Part shown: positions 24,087 through 32,115 of the stretch, one piece after another | Layout: each line of letters begins with the position of its first letter | How positions within the stretch are numbered: position 1 is the stretch's first letter | DNA from: Thalassospira tepidiphila MCCC 1A03514 | Lineage (GTDB): Bacteria; Pseudomonadota; Alphaproteobacteria; Rhodospirillales; Thalassospiraceae | Direction of reading: 5' to 3' | Assembly: GCF_001662875.1 (NCBI RefSeq) | Contig: NZ_JPVZ01000003.1 | Location: 575,121 to 639,120, forward strand | DNA: 64,000 bases | Program-made: the position numbers and the translations under genes | Notes under the pieces: model-generated | Database searches by the model: none | Told to the model about the DNA's origin: nothing | What the model saw: only the letters and a program-made list of their open reading frames with translations

Positions 24087-25427
24087 ATGCTGCCCCAAGA
24101 AATCATTCGCCGTAAACGCGAAGGCGAAGTTCTGACAGACGCTGAGATCGCCTTTTTCGTCAAGGGCATCACCGATAACAGCATCAGCGAAGGGCAGGTT
24201 GCCGCCCTTGCCATGGCTGTGTTCTTTAACGGCATGACCATGGACGAGCGCGCGGACCTTACGCGCAACATGCGCGATAGCGGTACGGTTTTGGACTGGA
24301 AGGCGCTTGGCCTTGATGGACCGGTGGTAGACAAGCATTCAACCGGTGGCGTTGGTGACAAGGTAAGCCTGATGCTGGGCCCGATTGTTGGCGCCTGCGG
24401 GGCGTTCGTGCCGATGATTTCCGGCCGTGGCCTTGGCCATACGGGTGGGACGCTGGACAAGTTTGATTCCATTCCGGGCTATCGCACCACACCAAGTCTT
24501 GACGAATTCGCCAAGGTCACCCGTGAAGTTGGCTGTGCCATTATCGGCCAGACAGCCGATCTGGCACCGGCGGACAAACGGTTTTATGGCATTCGCGACG
24601 TGACCGCGACGGTTGAAAGCATCCCGTTGATCACGGCGTCCATCCTATCAAAGAAACTGGCAGCCGGGCTTGATAGCCTTGTCATGGATGTGAAATTCGG
24701 CTCTGGCGCCTTTATGAACGAGTATGAGCGCGCCCGTGAACTGGCCGAAAGCATCACCGAAGTTGCCACCCGCAACGGTGTTCCCACGGTCGCACTTCTG
24801 ACGGATATGGAACAGGTGCTCGGGGACACAGTTGGCAATGCACTCGAAATGCAGGAAGCGATCGACTTCCTGACCGGCAAGCACCAGGAACAACGCGTCT
24901 ATGACGTCACCATGGCGCTGGCGGCAGAAATGCTGACCGTTAGTGGTGTGGCGGCGGATGTTTCCGATGGCCTGCGTATGGCAACAGAGGCGCTTGAAAA
25001 CGGCAAGGCTGCCGAGACCTTTGGCAAGATGGTATCAAGTCTTGGTGGTCCTACGGACTTTGTTGAAAACACCAACAAGTATCTTGAAGCCGCCCCGATG
25101 ATAAACACGGTAACGGCCGCCAAGACCGGCCGTGTTCTTTCGATGGATGCCAGAAAGGTCGGTCTTGCGCTGGTGTCGCTTAAAGGCGGGCGCACGCGGG
25201 CAGATCAGAAGATCGATTTTGCGGTCGGCTTTACCGATTTCGTCAAAGTCGGACAACCGGTGTCGGCCGAGACACCAATTTGCCTGGCCCATACCCGTGA
25301 CGAGGCACAGCTTGAAGAGGCAACCGCCTTGCTGCGTGAAGCGATTGTGATTGGCGAGGGGGATGTCGATCCGACAGGCACCGAACCAGCTGTACGGGAA
25401 CGGATCGTGGCACGCAAAAAGGGGTGA
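24087..25427 (+). CDS. deoA: Thymidine phosphorylase
   Basis: A 446-residue pyrimidine nucleoside phosphorylase. The family signature [20 protein letters not shown] (about residue 111) and the phosphate-binding [13 protein letters not shown] (about residue 81) are present, with the three-domain length usual for DeoA (about 440). It converts thymidine and deoxyuridine to base and deoxyribose 1-phosphate. ATG 24087 is chosen for the AGGAGA ribosome site 6 nt upstream rather than the in-frame ATG at 24069. It is the last gene of the nucleoside run, followed by a strong terminator. Confidence 0.95.
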   Translation: MLPQEIIRRKREGEVLTDAEIAFFVKGITDNSISEGQVAALAMAVFFNGMTMDERADLTRNMRDSGTVLDWKALGLDGPVVDKHSTGGVGDKVSLMLGPIVGACGAFVPMISGRGLGHTGGTLDKFDSIPGYRTTPSLDEFAKVTREVGCAIIGQTADLAPADKRFYGIRDVTATVESIPLITASILSKKLAAGLDSLVMDVKFGSGAFMNEYERARELAESITEVATRNGVPTVALLTDMEQVLGDTVGNALEMQEAIDFLTGKHQEQRVYDVTMALAAEMLTVSGVAADVSDGLRMATEALENGKAAETFGKMVSSLGGPTDFVENTNKYLEAAPMINTVTAAKTGRVLSMDARKVGLALVSLKGGRTRADQKIDFAVGFTDFVKVGQPVSAETPICLAHTRDEAQLEEATALLREAIVIGEGDVDPTGTEPAVRERIVARKKG

Positions 25428-25446
25428 TAGGCACCAAGTCAAAAGC

Positions 25447-25476
25447 AAAAAGCCGGGAATGAAACCCGGCTTTTTT
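25447..25476 (+). terminator. Intrinsic terminator after deoA
   Basis: AAAAGCCGGG-AATGAAA-CCCGGCTTTT followed by TT, 20 bp after the deoA stop. Confidence 0.88.
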
Positions 25477-25579
25477 GTTTTCTGCGCTTATCGAAGTTCG
25501 CCGTCAGCATTATGCGAGCATTTCGCTTTCGGCGGACAAGGCTTGCCAAATGGCTCAAGAGAAAGCATTTTGATCAGGA

Positions 25580-25608
25580 ATGAAAATTTTCCAATAAAGA
25601 TGAAAATT
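25580..25608. promoter_or_regulatory. Probable autoregulatory operator of GlpR-like gene
   Basis: ATGAAAATT occurs twice, at 25580-25588 and 25600-25608, on the same face of the helix (20 bp apart). The first copy is part of the perfect palindrome GAAAATTTTC (25582-25591). They lie 21 bp or more before the start codon. Binding by the gene's own product is inferred from position. Confidence 0.4.
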
Positions 25609-25628
25609 GAAAACAGAAGGAGAGAGGC

Positions 25629-26393
25629 ATGGGGAAACTGGATCGGCGTCGTAGAGAGATTTTGGAGCTTGTCGCCTCCAACAGCTTTATGACCATTGAT
25701 ACCCTTGCCGAACATTTTTCTGTCACGCCACAAACCATCCGACGCGACATCAATGAAATGGCCGAAGAAGGCCTGATTGCCCGATATCACGGCGGGGCTG
25801 CCAGTGTCTCGACCACCGAAAATACCGCCTATACCGACCGTCAGGTTCTAAACCTTGGCAGCAAGCGCGAGATCGCAAAGCTGGTGGCGCAACATATCCC
25901 CGAAGGCGCGTCTCTGTTTATCAATATCGGAACAACCAACGAAGAAGTTGCACATGCGCTTCTCGGCCATAAAAGCCTTAAGATCATTACCAATAACCTG
26001 CATGTTGCAGAAATCTGTGCCGCCAATCAGGGCTTTGAAGTGATCATTGCCGGCGGCGTTGTGCGACAGCGCGATTTCGGTGTCATCGGCGAGGCCACCA
26101 TTGATTTCATCAACCAGTTCAAGGTCGATTACGCGATCGTCGGGATATCCGGCGTCGATGAGGATGGCAGCCTGATGGATTTCGATTATCGTGAAGTGCG
26201 CGTCGCGCGGGCGATTATTTCCAACGCTCGCCAAACATTCCTGTGCACGGATGCATCGAAGTTTGGTCGTCGTGCGATGGTGCGCCTAGGACATCTTTCC
26301 GAAATCGACGCTCTGTTTACCGACCGTCATCCGGGGCCGGTTTGGGCCGATGTGATTCGCGAAGCCGACGTTTCGGTCTATACAGCCAACTAG
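25629..26393 (+). CDS. glpR: GlpR/DeoR family transcriptional repressor
   Basis: A 254-residue DeoR-family regulator. The helix-turn-helix (FMTIDTLAEHFSVTPQTIRR) is in residues 18-40, and the sugar-phosphate-sensing domain follows with IITNNLHVAEICA, IIAGGVVRQRDFGVIGEATI and DASKFGRRAMVRLG. Across its length it reads closest to E. coli GlpR, the glycerol 3-phosphate regulon repressor. No glp gene is in the window, so it may control distant genes, or the sugar 1-phosphates of the preceding nucleoside locus. An AAGGAGAGAGGC ribosome site lies just upstream. It is followed convergently by the MlaF-like gene. Confidence 0.83.
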   Translation: MGKLDRRRREILELVASNSFMTIDTLAEHFSVTPQTIRRDINEMAEEGLIARYHGGAASVSTTENTAYTDRQVLNLGSKREIAKLVAQHIPEGASLFINIGTTNEEVAHALLGHKSLKIITNNLHVAEICAANQGFEVIIAGGVVRQRDFGVIGEATIDFINQFKVDYAIVGISGVDEDGSLMDFDYREVRVARAIISNARQTFLCTDASKFGRRAMVRLGHLSEIDALFTDRHPGPVWADVIREADVSVYTAN

Positions 26394-26422
26394 ATCCGGC
26401 GCGGGGCAGGGTGTTTGTGCCG

Positions 26423-27241
26423 TTAGCTATAGACGTGGTCTTCGCGTTTGCCGGTTCGCATGGTGATCGGGCCCTGTGACGATCCGTTCAGCATCTGGGT
26501 CAGATGCGCATTATGTGCGTCATCGATATCTTTGGTTTTACCTGCCCAATAGACTTTACCGTCATGCATCATCATCAGGTTCTGATAGCGGGTGCGGGCA
26601 ATGTGCATATCGTTGGTGATTGATATCACCGTGGTCCCGCGTTGTTCTGCAATCTTGCCAATCATGCGTTCGATATGGTTCGACAGAACCGGATCAAGTC
26701 CGGCTGTCGGATTGTCCAGCAACAGGATCGCCGGATCGGTGGAAATCGCCCGTGCGACACCAACGCGTTTTTGCATGCCGCCAGACAGATCACTTGGCGT
26801 CAGATCCGCACTTTCCGATGCCAGACCGACAAGGCCCAATAGATCAAAGGCTCGTTCCCGGGCCTCCTTGCGGCTAAGAGTGCCGGTTTCGATCTGACGA
26901 AAGCAGATATTTTCCCAAACCTTCAGACTGTCAAACAGGGCATTCTGTTGAAATAGCATGCCAATGCGTTCCGCCCATTCGGCGCGTTTCGGCGCATTGG
27001 TTTGACTGACATCATCGCCATCCAACAGGATCTTGCCAGTATCGGCCCCGTAAATCCCAACCAGACATTTCATCAGAACACTTTTGCCTGCGGCAGAAGG
27101 ACCAATAATGGCCATGGTTTCGCCCTTGGGAAGATGCAAGCTGACATCATCAAGGGCAAGCTTGTCGCCAAACCGTTTGCTGAGATTTTCAACCGAGATA
27201 AAGGCCGGATGGGTCGCGGAGCTGGTTTCAGGCGTGGTCAT
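26423..27241 (-). CDS. MlaF-like ABC ATPase (orphan)
   Basis: A 272-residue ABC ATP-binding protein of the MlaF/Ttg2A/Mkl family. Walker A is GPSAAGKSV, the Q-loop is IGMLFQQNALFDSLKVWENI (the ALFDSLxVWENI form is diagnostic), the signature is LSGGMQKRVGVARAI and Walker B is ILLLDNPTAGLDP. Note that Walker B ends in Asp-Asn rather than the usual Asp-Glu, so the catalytic glutamate appears to be replaced by asparagine. In Mla systems it powers phospholipid transport with MlaE, D and B, but none is adjacent. ATG 27241 is chosen; a TTG-started extension runs to 27301. Confidence 0.82.
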   Translation of the reverse strand: MTTPETSSATHPAFISVENLSKRFGDKLALDDVSLHLPKGETMAIIGPSAAGKSVLMKCLVGIYGADTGKILLDGDDVSQTNAPKRAEWAERIGMLFQQNALFDSLKVWENICFRQIETGTLSRKEARERAFDLLGLVGLASESADLTPSDLSGGMQKRVGVARAISTDPAILLLDNPTAGLDPVLSNHIERMIGKIAEQRGTTVISITNDMHIARTRYQNLMMMHDGKVYWAGKTKDIDDAHNAHLTQMLNGSSQGPITMRTGKREDHVYS

Positions 27242-27321
27242 TGGCAATCCGGATGATGAACGTGTTGGGCCGAGTTTCGGCAATTGAGCGGGTCTGGGCA
27301 AGGATCATTTTTACAAAAATG

Positions 27322-27350
27322 AAAACGGCCCCGCAAATGGGGGCCGTTTT
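27322..27350. terminator. Terminator after aapP
   Basis: AAAACGGCCC (27322-27331) and GGGCCGTTTT (27341-27350) form a 10-bp stem with a 9-nt loop, 27 bp after the aapP stop; on the minus strand TTTT in the arm and CATTTTT follow. Confidence 0.75.
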
Positions 27351-27376
27351 GCAAAGATCGGGTACTTGATAGCCGA

Positions 27377-28162
27377 TTAATGCGACAGGATCTGGCTGAG
27401 GAACAGCTTTGTACGATCGCTTTTCGGGTTATCAAAGAACTCCTTCGGACCAGCCATTTCGACGATCTGGCCTGCATCCATAAAGATCACACGGTCAGCA
27501 ACCTCTTTGGCGAAGCCCATCTCGTGGGTCACGCAAAGCATGGTCATACCTTCCTTGGCGAGTTCGACCATCACGTCGAGAACTTCCTTGACCATTTCCG
27601 GGTCAAGCGCCGAGGTAGGTTCATCAAACAGCATGATTTTCGGCTGCATGCAGAGCGAACGGGCAATCGCCACACGCTGCTGCTGACCGCCGGAAAGCTG
27701 ACCCGGGAATTTGTGGGCCTGCTCGGCAATTCGCACACGCTCAAGGTAATGCATGGCCAGTTCGTTGGCTTGCTTCTTGGGCATCTTGCGAACCCAGATC
27801 GGGGCCAGCGTCAGGTTTTCCAGCACGGTCATGTGCGGGAAAAGGTTGAAGTGCTGGAACACCATGCAGACTTCGCGGCGCACGGCTTCGATGTTTTTGA
27901 CATCGTCGCCAAGCAAGATGCTGTCGACGTAAACTTCACCGCTTTGATAGGTTTCAAGGCGGTTCAGGGTGCGGATCAGCGTCGATTTACCTGAGCCGGA
28001 CGGGCCGCAGATAACAATACGCTCACCTTTGCGAACAGACAGGTCAATATCCTGAAGAACATGGAAATTGCCATACCATTTGTTCATCTTGTTGACGGTG
28101 ATGACATCCTCTTTGGACGGAGGAGGCACAGCGCCGGTAGTGGGTTCAGTTGCTACAGTCAT
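27377..28162 (-). CDS. aapP: General L-amino acid ABC transporter, ATP-binding protein
   Basis: A 261-residue polar amino-acid transporter ATPase. Walker [11 protein letters not shown]-loop [20 protein letters not shown], signature [17 protein letters not shown] and Walker [21 protein letters not shown] are complete. It is the last gene of an aapJQMP run (reading right to left) and starts 17 bp after the aapM stop. Aap/Bzt systems import a broad set of L-amino acids in alphaproteobacteria. Confidence 0.95.
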   Translation of the reverse strand: MTVATEPTTGAVPPPSKEDVITVNKMNKWYGNFHVLQDIDLSVRKGERIVICGPSGSGKSTLIRTLNRLETYQSGEVYVDSILLGDDVKNIEAVRREVCMVFQHFNLFPHMTVLENLTLAPIWVRKMPKKQANELAMHYLERVRIAEQAHKFPGQLSGGQQQRVAIARSLCMQPKIMLFDEPTSALDPEMVKEVLDVMVELAKEGMTMLCVTHEMGFAKEVADRVIFMDAGQIVEMAGPKEFFDNPKSDRTKLFLSQILSH

Positions 28163-28179
28163 TGTTTTTTCCTCACTCC

Positions 28180-29283
28180 TTACCTTTGTTCGCCTTTGCG
28201 AAGCTCTTTTTCAAGATAGGCGGAATATTTCGCCATCGAGAAACAGATCAGGAAGAATATTGCCGCGGCGAAGGCGTAACCTTCGACGTAATATTTGGTC
28301 CAGGCCGGGTCACTGCGCAGTGCCAGCTTCACCGTGCCAAGGAAGTCAAACAGGCCGATAATCACGACCAGTGTGGTGTCCTTGAACATGGAGATAAAGC
28401 TGTTAACGGTCGGCGGGATCACCAGACGCAGTGCCTGCGGCAAAATGATCAGACGCATTGACTGCCAGTAAGACAGCGCAAGACTGTCACCAGCCTCAAA
28501 CTGACCACGCGGAACGGCCTGCAGACCACCACGGAATACCTCGGCGAGGTAGGCGGCGGTAAACAGGATGATACCGATCTGCGCACGCAGCAGCTTGTCG
28601 ATGGTAACCCCATCTGGCAGGAACAGCGGGAACATAACCGATGCCATGAACAGAACCGTAATCAGCGGCACACCACGAATGACTTCGATGTAAACCACGG
28701 AAACGGTTTTGATGGCCGGCATGTGCGACTGACGACCAAGTGCCAGCAGCAGCCCGAACGGGAAGGCAAAGATCACACCGATCGAGGACAGGATCAGGGT
28801 CAGCGGCAAGCCACCCCAATAGCTGTTCTGGACATAGGTAAGGCCAAACACACCACCCCACATGAGGATGGCAATAATCGGCACACCAATGACCCACATC
28901 GGGATGATTGCCTTGCGCAGGCTTGGATACTTAACCGCACCCAGACTGCCGCAAATGATGCCCATCAGAAGGATCATGGCAAGAAGCGGCCGCCACTGTT
29001 CTTCAAACGGGTAGGTGCCAAACAGGATCAGTCGTAAATTGGCATTAACGAACCCCCAGCAGGCACCTGTCGCTTCCGCGCAGGCCTCAATTGATGGCGC
29101 CAACGTCGCATTGATGATGGCCCACTCGACGATTGGCGGGATCAGCCAAACGAGGAATGCAATCGAACCAAGGGTCAGGAGGGTATTGAACCATCCATCA
29201 AACAGGTTCTTCTTCGACCATGCCACGGCACGCTCGGAAAAAGTGCCGGTCGGAAGAGGAGGTAATTTTGCGTTTTCTGACAT
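28180..29283 (-). CDS. aapM: General L-amino acid ABC transporter, permease
   Basis: A 367-residue inner-membrane permease. The N-terminal half has family-typical extra membrane segments; the C-terminal half is the HisMQ-like permease fold with the cytoplasmic loop [20 protein letters not shown] (about residue 270) that contacts the ATPase. The stop of aapQ lies 1 bp upstream of its start codon, so they are tightly coupled. Its partner is AapQ, giving a heterodimeric membrane channel. Confidence 0.94.
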   Translation of the reverse strand: MSENAKLPPLPTGTFSERAVAWSKKNLFDGWFNTLLTLGSIAFLVWLIPPIVEWAIINATLAPSIEACAEATGACWGFVNANLRLILFGTYPFEEQWRPLLAMILLMGIICGSLGAVKYPSLRKAIIPMWVIGVPIIAILMWGGVFGLTYVQNSYWGGLPLTLILSSIGVIFAFPFGLLLALGRQSHMPAIKTVSVVYIEVIRGVPLITVLFMASVMFPLFLPDGVTIDKLLRAQIGIILFTAAYLAEVFRGGLQAVPRGQFEAGDSLALSYWQSMRLIILPQALRLVIPPTVNSFISMFKDTTLVVIIGLFDFLGTVKLALRSDPAWTKYYVEGYAFAAAIFFLICFSMAKYSAYLEKELRKGEQR

Positions 29284-29284
29284 G

Positions 29285-30481
29285 TTACCTCTCCACCAGT
29301 GCCATTTTCTTGTTGAACCAGTTCATAAAGAGCGAGGTCAACAAGGACAAACCAAGATAGATCGACATGAAGATCGAGATGGCCTCGATCGCCTGACCTG
29401 TCTGGTTCATGGTCGTGTTGGAAACAGAAACCAGATCCGGATAACCGACGGCAACAGCCAAAGAGCTGTTCTTGGTCAGGTTGAGATACTGGTTGGTCAG
29501 AGGCGGGATCGCAACACGCATGGATTGCGGCAAGATCACCTTGCGAAGCGCAATAGAACGGCGAATGCCCAAACTGTCGGCCGCTTCCCACTGGCCATTC
29601 GGAACAGCCTGAATACCGGAGCGAACAACCTCGGCAACATAGGTCGAGGTGTAAACCGTAAGCCCGATCAGAACCGCCATGAATTCAGGCGAAATGTTGT
29701 AGCCACCCTGAATGTTAAAGCCTTTGAGGGCTGGCATGCTCATGTCGGTCGGTGCGCCACCTGCCAGATAGGCAGCAAGGACGAGACCGACAAAAATACC
29801 GATCCCGGCAAGAAGCATCGGGAAGGGCTGACCTGTGGCGTCCTGGCGTTTCTTGGCCCATTTCTTGACAAAATAGATCACAACGCAGGAAATCACGGCC
29901 GCAATGGTCATAAGGGTATAGGCGTTATCCGGTTCCGGCACCGGCAAATACATACCGCGCGACGTCAGCAAAACACCGGGCAGAGGCTCCAGCGCGTCGC
30001 GTGGATGCGGGAAAGCGCTTGGAATAAGTGCGTACCAGAAGAACAGTTGCAACAGGACCGGAATGTTCCGGAACGTTTCAACATACACAGTCGCAAGTTT
30101 GCGAACGATCCAGTTCGAGGACAGGCGCGCAACGCCAAAGATTGTCCCGATAATCGTACACAAAATGATCCCAAGCAGTGACACCTTCACAGTGTTCAGA
30201 AGACCGACCATCAACGCCGTCGCATAGTCGCTTTGGGCGCTGTAGTCGATCATGGTTTCACTGATCTCGAAGGAAGCTTCAAGATCAAGGAACCCGTAAC
30301 CGGTTGAGATGTTCTGTTGTTCAAGGTTGTACAAGGTGTTGGACACCAGGTACCAGCCCGCAAGAACGATCAGTCCAATTGCGACGACTTGATAAAGCAC
30401 CGCACGGACGTTTTCGTCATTGAGATAATCAACGAGGCCCTTGGAACGAACATCCCCCGGGGCATTTTGAGGCTTACTCAT
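29285..30481 (-). CDS. aapQ: General L-amino acid ABC transporter, permease
   Basis: A 398-residue inner-membrane permease, the longer partner typical for AapQ/BztB. The coupling loop is TSTYVAEVVRSGIQAVPNGQ (about residue 310) and there are about eight membrane segments, with a large periplasmic insertion between the first ones. It follows aapJ after a 117-bp gap holding a hairpin (30531-30568), and is directly joined to aapM. Confidence 0.94.
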   Translation of the reverse strand: MSKPQNAPGDVRSKGLVDYLNDENVRAVLYQVVAIGLIVLAGWYLVSNTLYNLEQQNISTGYGFLDLEASFEISETMIDYSAQSDYATALMVGLLNTVKVSLLGIILCTIIGTIFGVARLSSNWIVRKLATVYVETFRNIPVLLQLFFWYALIPSAFPHPRDALEPLPGVLLTSRGMYLPVPEPDNAYTLMTIAAVISCVVIYFVKKWAKKRQDATGQPFPMLLAGIGIFVGLVLAAYLAGGAPTDMSMPALKGFNIQGGYNISPEFMAVLIGLTVYTSTYVAEVVRSGIQAVPNGQWEAADSLGIRRSIALRKVILPQSMRVAIPPLTNQYLNLTKNSSLAVAVGYPDLVSVSNTTMNQTGQAIEAISIFMSIYLGLSLLTSLFMNWFNKKMALVER

Positions 30482-30530
30482 ATGACCCTCAGGTGTAGAT
30501 TGTATCCAAAATCAGCAAGCACCTAACGAA

Positions 30531-30568
30531 AAGCTCCGCCCATGCGTTCAGGCAGTGGGGCGGAGCTT
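30531..30568 (-). terminator. Intercistronic hairpin aapJ-aapQ
   Basis: On the minus strand AAGCTCCGCCCCA and, after a 12-nt loop, TGGGCGGAGCTT pair, then TTCGTT. It lies 31 bp after aapJ and probably lets most transcripts end there, so the binding protein is made in excess over the membrane complex. Confidence 0.6.
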
Positions 30569-30598
30569 CGTAGGTTTAGGCAGTCGGTTTGCTAGCGA

Positions 30599-31621
30599 TT
30601 AGCGAACCGGCCATGCGTACTGCAGGCCACCATCGGTCCACAGAGCGTTCAGACCACGCTCAAGACCGAGCTTGGCGGTAACGTTTTTCTCATAGCTTTC
30701 GCCATAGTTACCGACCTGCTTGACGATGTTGTATGCCCAAGCTTCGTCAAGACCAAGAGCTTCACCCATGCCCGGCGAAACGCCGAGAAGACGCTGGATG
30801 CCCGGGTTGGTGCTGTTTGCTTTCATGTCGTCAACATTTTCCATGGTGACGCCATACTCTTCTGCTTCAACCATTGCAGCAAAAGCCCAGCGAACAACGT
30901 CCGACCACTGTTCGTCGCCCTGGGCGACAACCGGGCCGAGCGGCTCTTTGGAGATGATTTCCGGAAGGATCACGTAGTCAGCCGGATTTTCAGCCATCTG
31001 GGTACGGATGGAAGCAAGACCCGAAGCATCGGTGGTGTAAACGTCGCAACGACCAGAGAAGAAGGCAGCGGTTGCTTCGTTGATGTTCTCAATAACGACC
31101 GGCTCGAAGGACATGCCTTTGGCGCGGAAGTAGTCAGCGAGGTTCAGCTCGGTCGTGGTGCCCGGCTCAACGCAGACGGTCGCACCGTCAAGCTCGGTTG
31201 CGCTGGAAACGCCGAGAGCTTTCGGGATCAGGAAGCCCTGACCGTCATAGTAGTTGATGCCGACAAAGGTCAGACCCAGTTTCGCATCACGGGTGGTGGT
31301 TGCAGTGGTGTTACGCGACAGGATGTCGATTTCACCGGACTGCAGAGCCGTGAAGCGCTGTGCTGCGGTCAGCGGGGTGTACTGAACGGCGTTCGCGTCA
31401 CCAAAAACTGCAGCAGCTGCTGCACGGCAGACGTCAACGTCAATACCTTCCCATTTACCTTCGGCATTGGCAGCGGAGAAACCAGGAAGACCGGTGTTCA
31501 CGCCGCACTGAACGAAACCTTTGGCCTTGATGCCGTCAAGCACGGCACCTGCCTGTGCGTTCTGTGCGGCAACGGCTGCAACGGTCATTGCGCCAGCGGC
31601 AAGGATCGTCTGGATTTTCAT
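30599..31621 (-). CDS. aapJ: General L-amino acid ABC transporter, substrate-binding protein
   Basis: A 340-residue periplasmic binding protein. A signal peptide (AGAMTVAAVAAQNAQA) precedes the mature protein, which has VLDGIKAKGFVQCGVNTGLPGF at its start (the usual AapJ/BztA opening) and RFTALQSGEIDILSRNTT, the type 3 solute-binding signature. The gene heads aapJQMP. Its start is preceded by AAGGGAGC and by a structured leader with a likely promoter at 31723-31752. Confidence 0.94.
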   Translation of the reverse strand: MKIQTILAAGAMTVAAVAAQNAQAGAVLDGIKAKGFVQCGVNTGLPGFSAANAEGKWEGIDVDVCRAAAAAVFGDANAVQYTPLTAAQRFTALQSGEIDILSRNTTATTTRDAKLGLTFVGINYYDGQGFLIPKALGVSSATELDGATVCVEPGTTTELNLADYFRAKGMSFEPVVIENINEATAAFFSGRCDVYTTDASGLASIRTQMAENPADYVILPEIISKEPLGPVVAQGDEQWSDVVRWAFAAMVEAEEYGVTMENVDDMKANSTNPGIQRLLGVSPGMGEALGLDEAWAYNIVKQVGNYGESYEKNVTAKLGLERGLNALWTDGGLQYAWPVR

Positions 31622-31672
31622 AAGATAGCTCCCTTGTTAGCAAAGCATTGTTTTTAGCTTTTGTGCCACCCT

Positions 31673-31716
31673 GGATATGCACAGCCGCATATCCATCTGT
31701 CCGAAGAAGATCGGAC
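31673..31716 (-). other. Two stem-loops in the aapJ mRNA leader
   Basis: Reading the minus strand, GTCCGA-TCTTCT-TCGGAC (31716-31699) is followed 4 nt later by GGATATGC-GGCTGT-GCATATCC (31694-31673). Both stems are perfect. They lie at and just after the predicted transcription start, 52 nt upstream of the start codon. They may stabilise the message or form a regulatory leader. Confidence 0.5.
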
Positions 31717-31722
31717 CGCCAA

Positions 31723-31752
31723 ATTAAGAAATTTTAGGCCGCCTTGTGTCAA
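31723..31752 (-). promoter_or_regulatory. Probable aapJ promoter
   Basis: On the minus strand TTGACA (31752-31747) is followed after 17-18 bp by TCTTAA/CTTAAT (31729-31723). The -35 box is perfect and the -10 box weak. Confidence 0.45.
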
Positions 31753-31933
31753 GTGTGAAAAAAATTTGGCAACATTAGAACCGGCGGTGCTGGCTAAAAA
31801 TTGAGGCTTTTTCTGCGGTTATATCGTGCGGAGATACGATTAGATAAGATATACAAAACTTTGTTTGTCTCATATATTCAATAACCTAGCGGTAGTTTCA
31901 TTCTGATCACCGGCAAGACCGAAAATTGCACGA

Positions 31934-31973
31934 ACTTTTTTTCATCAAACAATCGGTCATGATCAAAAAAAGT
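31934..31973. other. A/T-tract inverted repeat
   Basis: ACTTTTTTTCATCA (31934-31947) and TGATCAAAAAAAGT (31960-31973) are inverted copies matching at 13 of 14 positions with a 12-bp spacer. It sits about 310 bp upstream of aapJ; role unknown. Confidence 0.35.
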
Positions 31974-32082
31974 GCATCAGTTCACACTGTTTAAAAAATA
32001 TGCATCACCGCACTGCGGAATCGGAGGCGGCATTCTTTAAGCAGCTCGGCCGAGCATCTTGCAAAACCGGATCGACATGAAA

Positions 32083-32108
32083 AAGCCCCGCTTCGGGATG
32101 CGGGGCTT
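32083..32108 (-). terminator. Terminator of acetoacetyl-CoA synthetase gene
   Basis: On the minus strand AAGCCCCG-CATCCCGAAG-CGGGGCTT then TTTCATG, 8 bp after the stop. Confidence 0.75.
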
Positions 32109-32115
32109 GTCTTGA

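Larger units (their letters stand above)
31622..32115. other. Upstream region of aapJ
   Basis: A 494-bp AT-rich stretch with no supported gene. It holds the aapJ leader hairpins and promoter (31673-31752), an inverted repeat with long A/T tracts (31934-31973), a perfect 12-bp palindrome GCTCGGCCGAGC (32044-32055) and the aacS terminator. Confidence 0.5.

Noticed and set aside
29015..30181. 388-codon open frame opposite aapM/aapQ
   Set aside because: Antisense shadow of two clear permease genes, with low-complexity composition.
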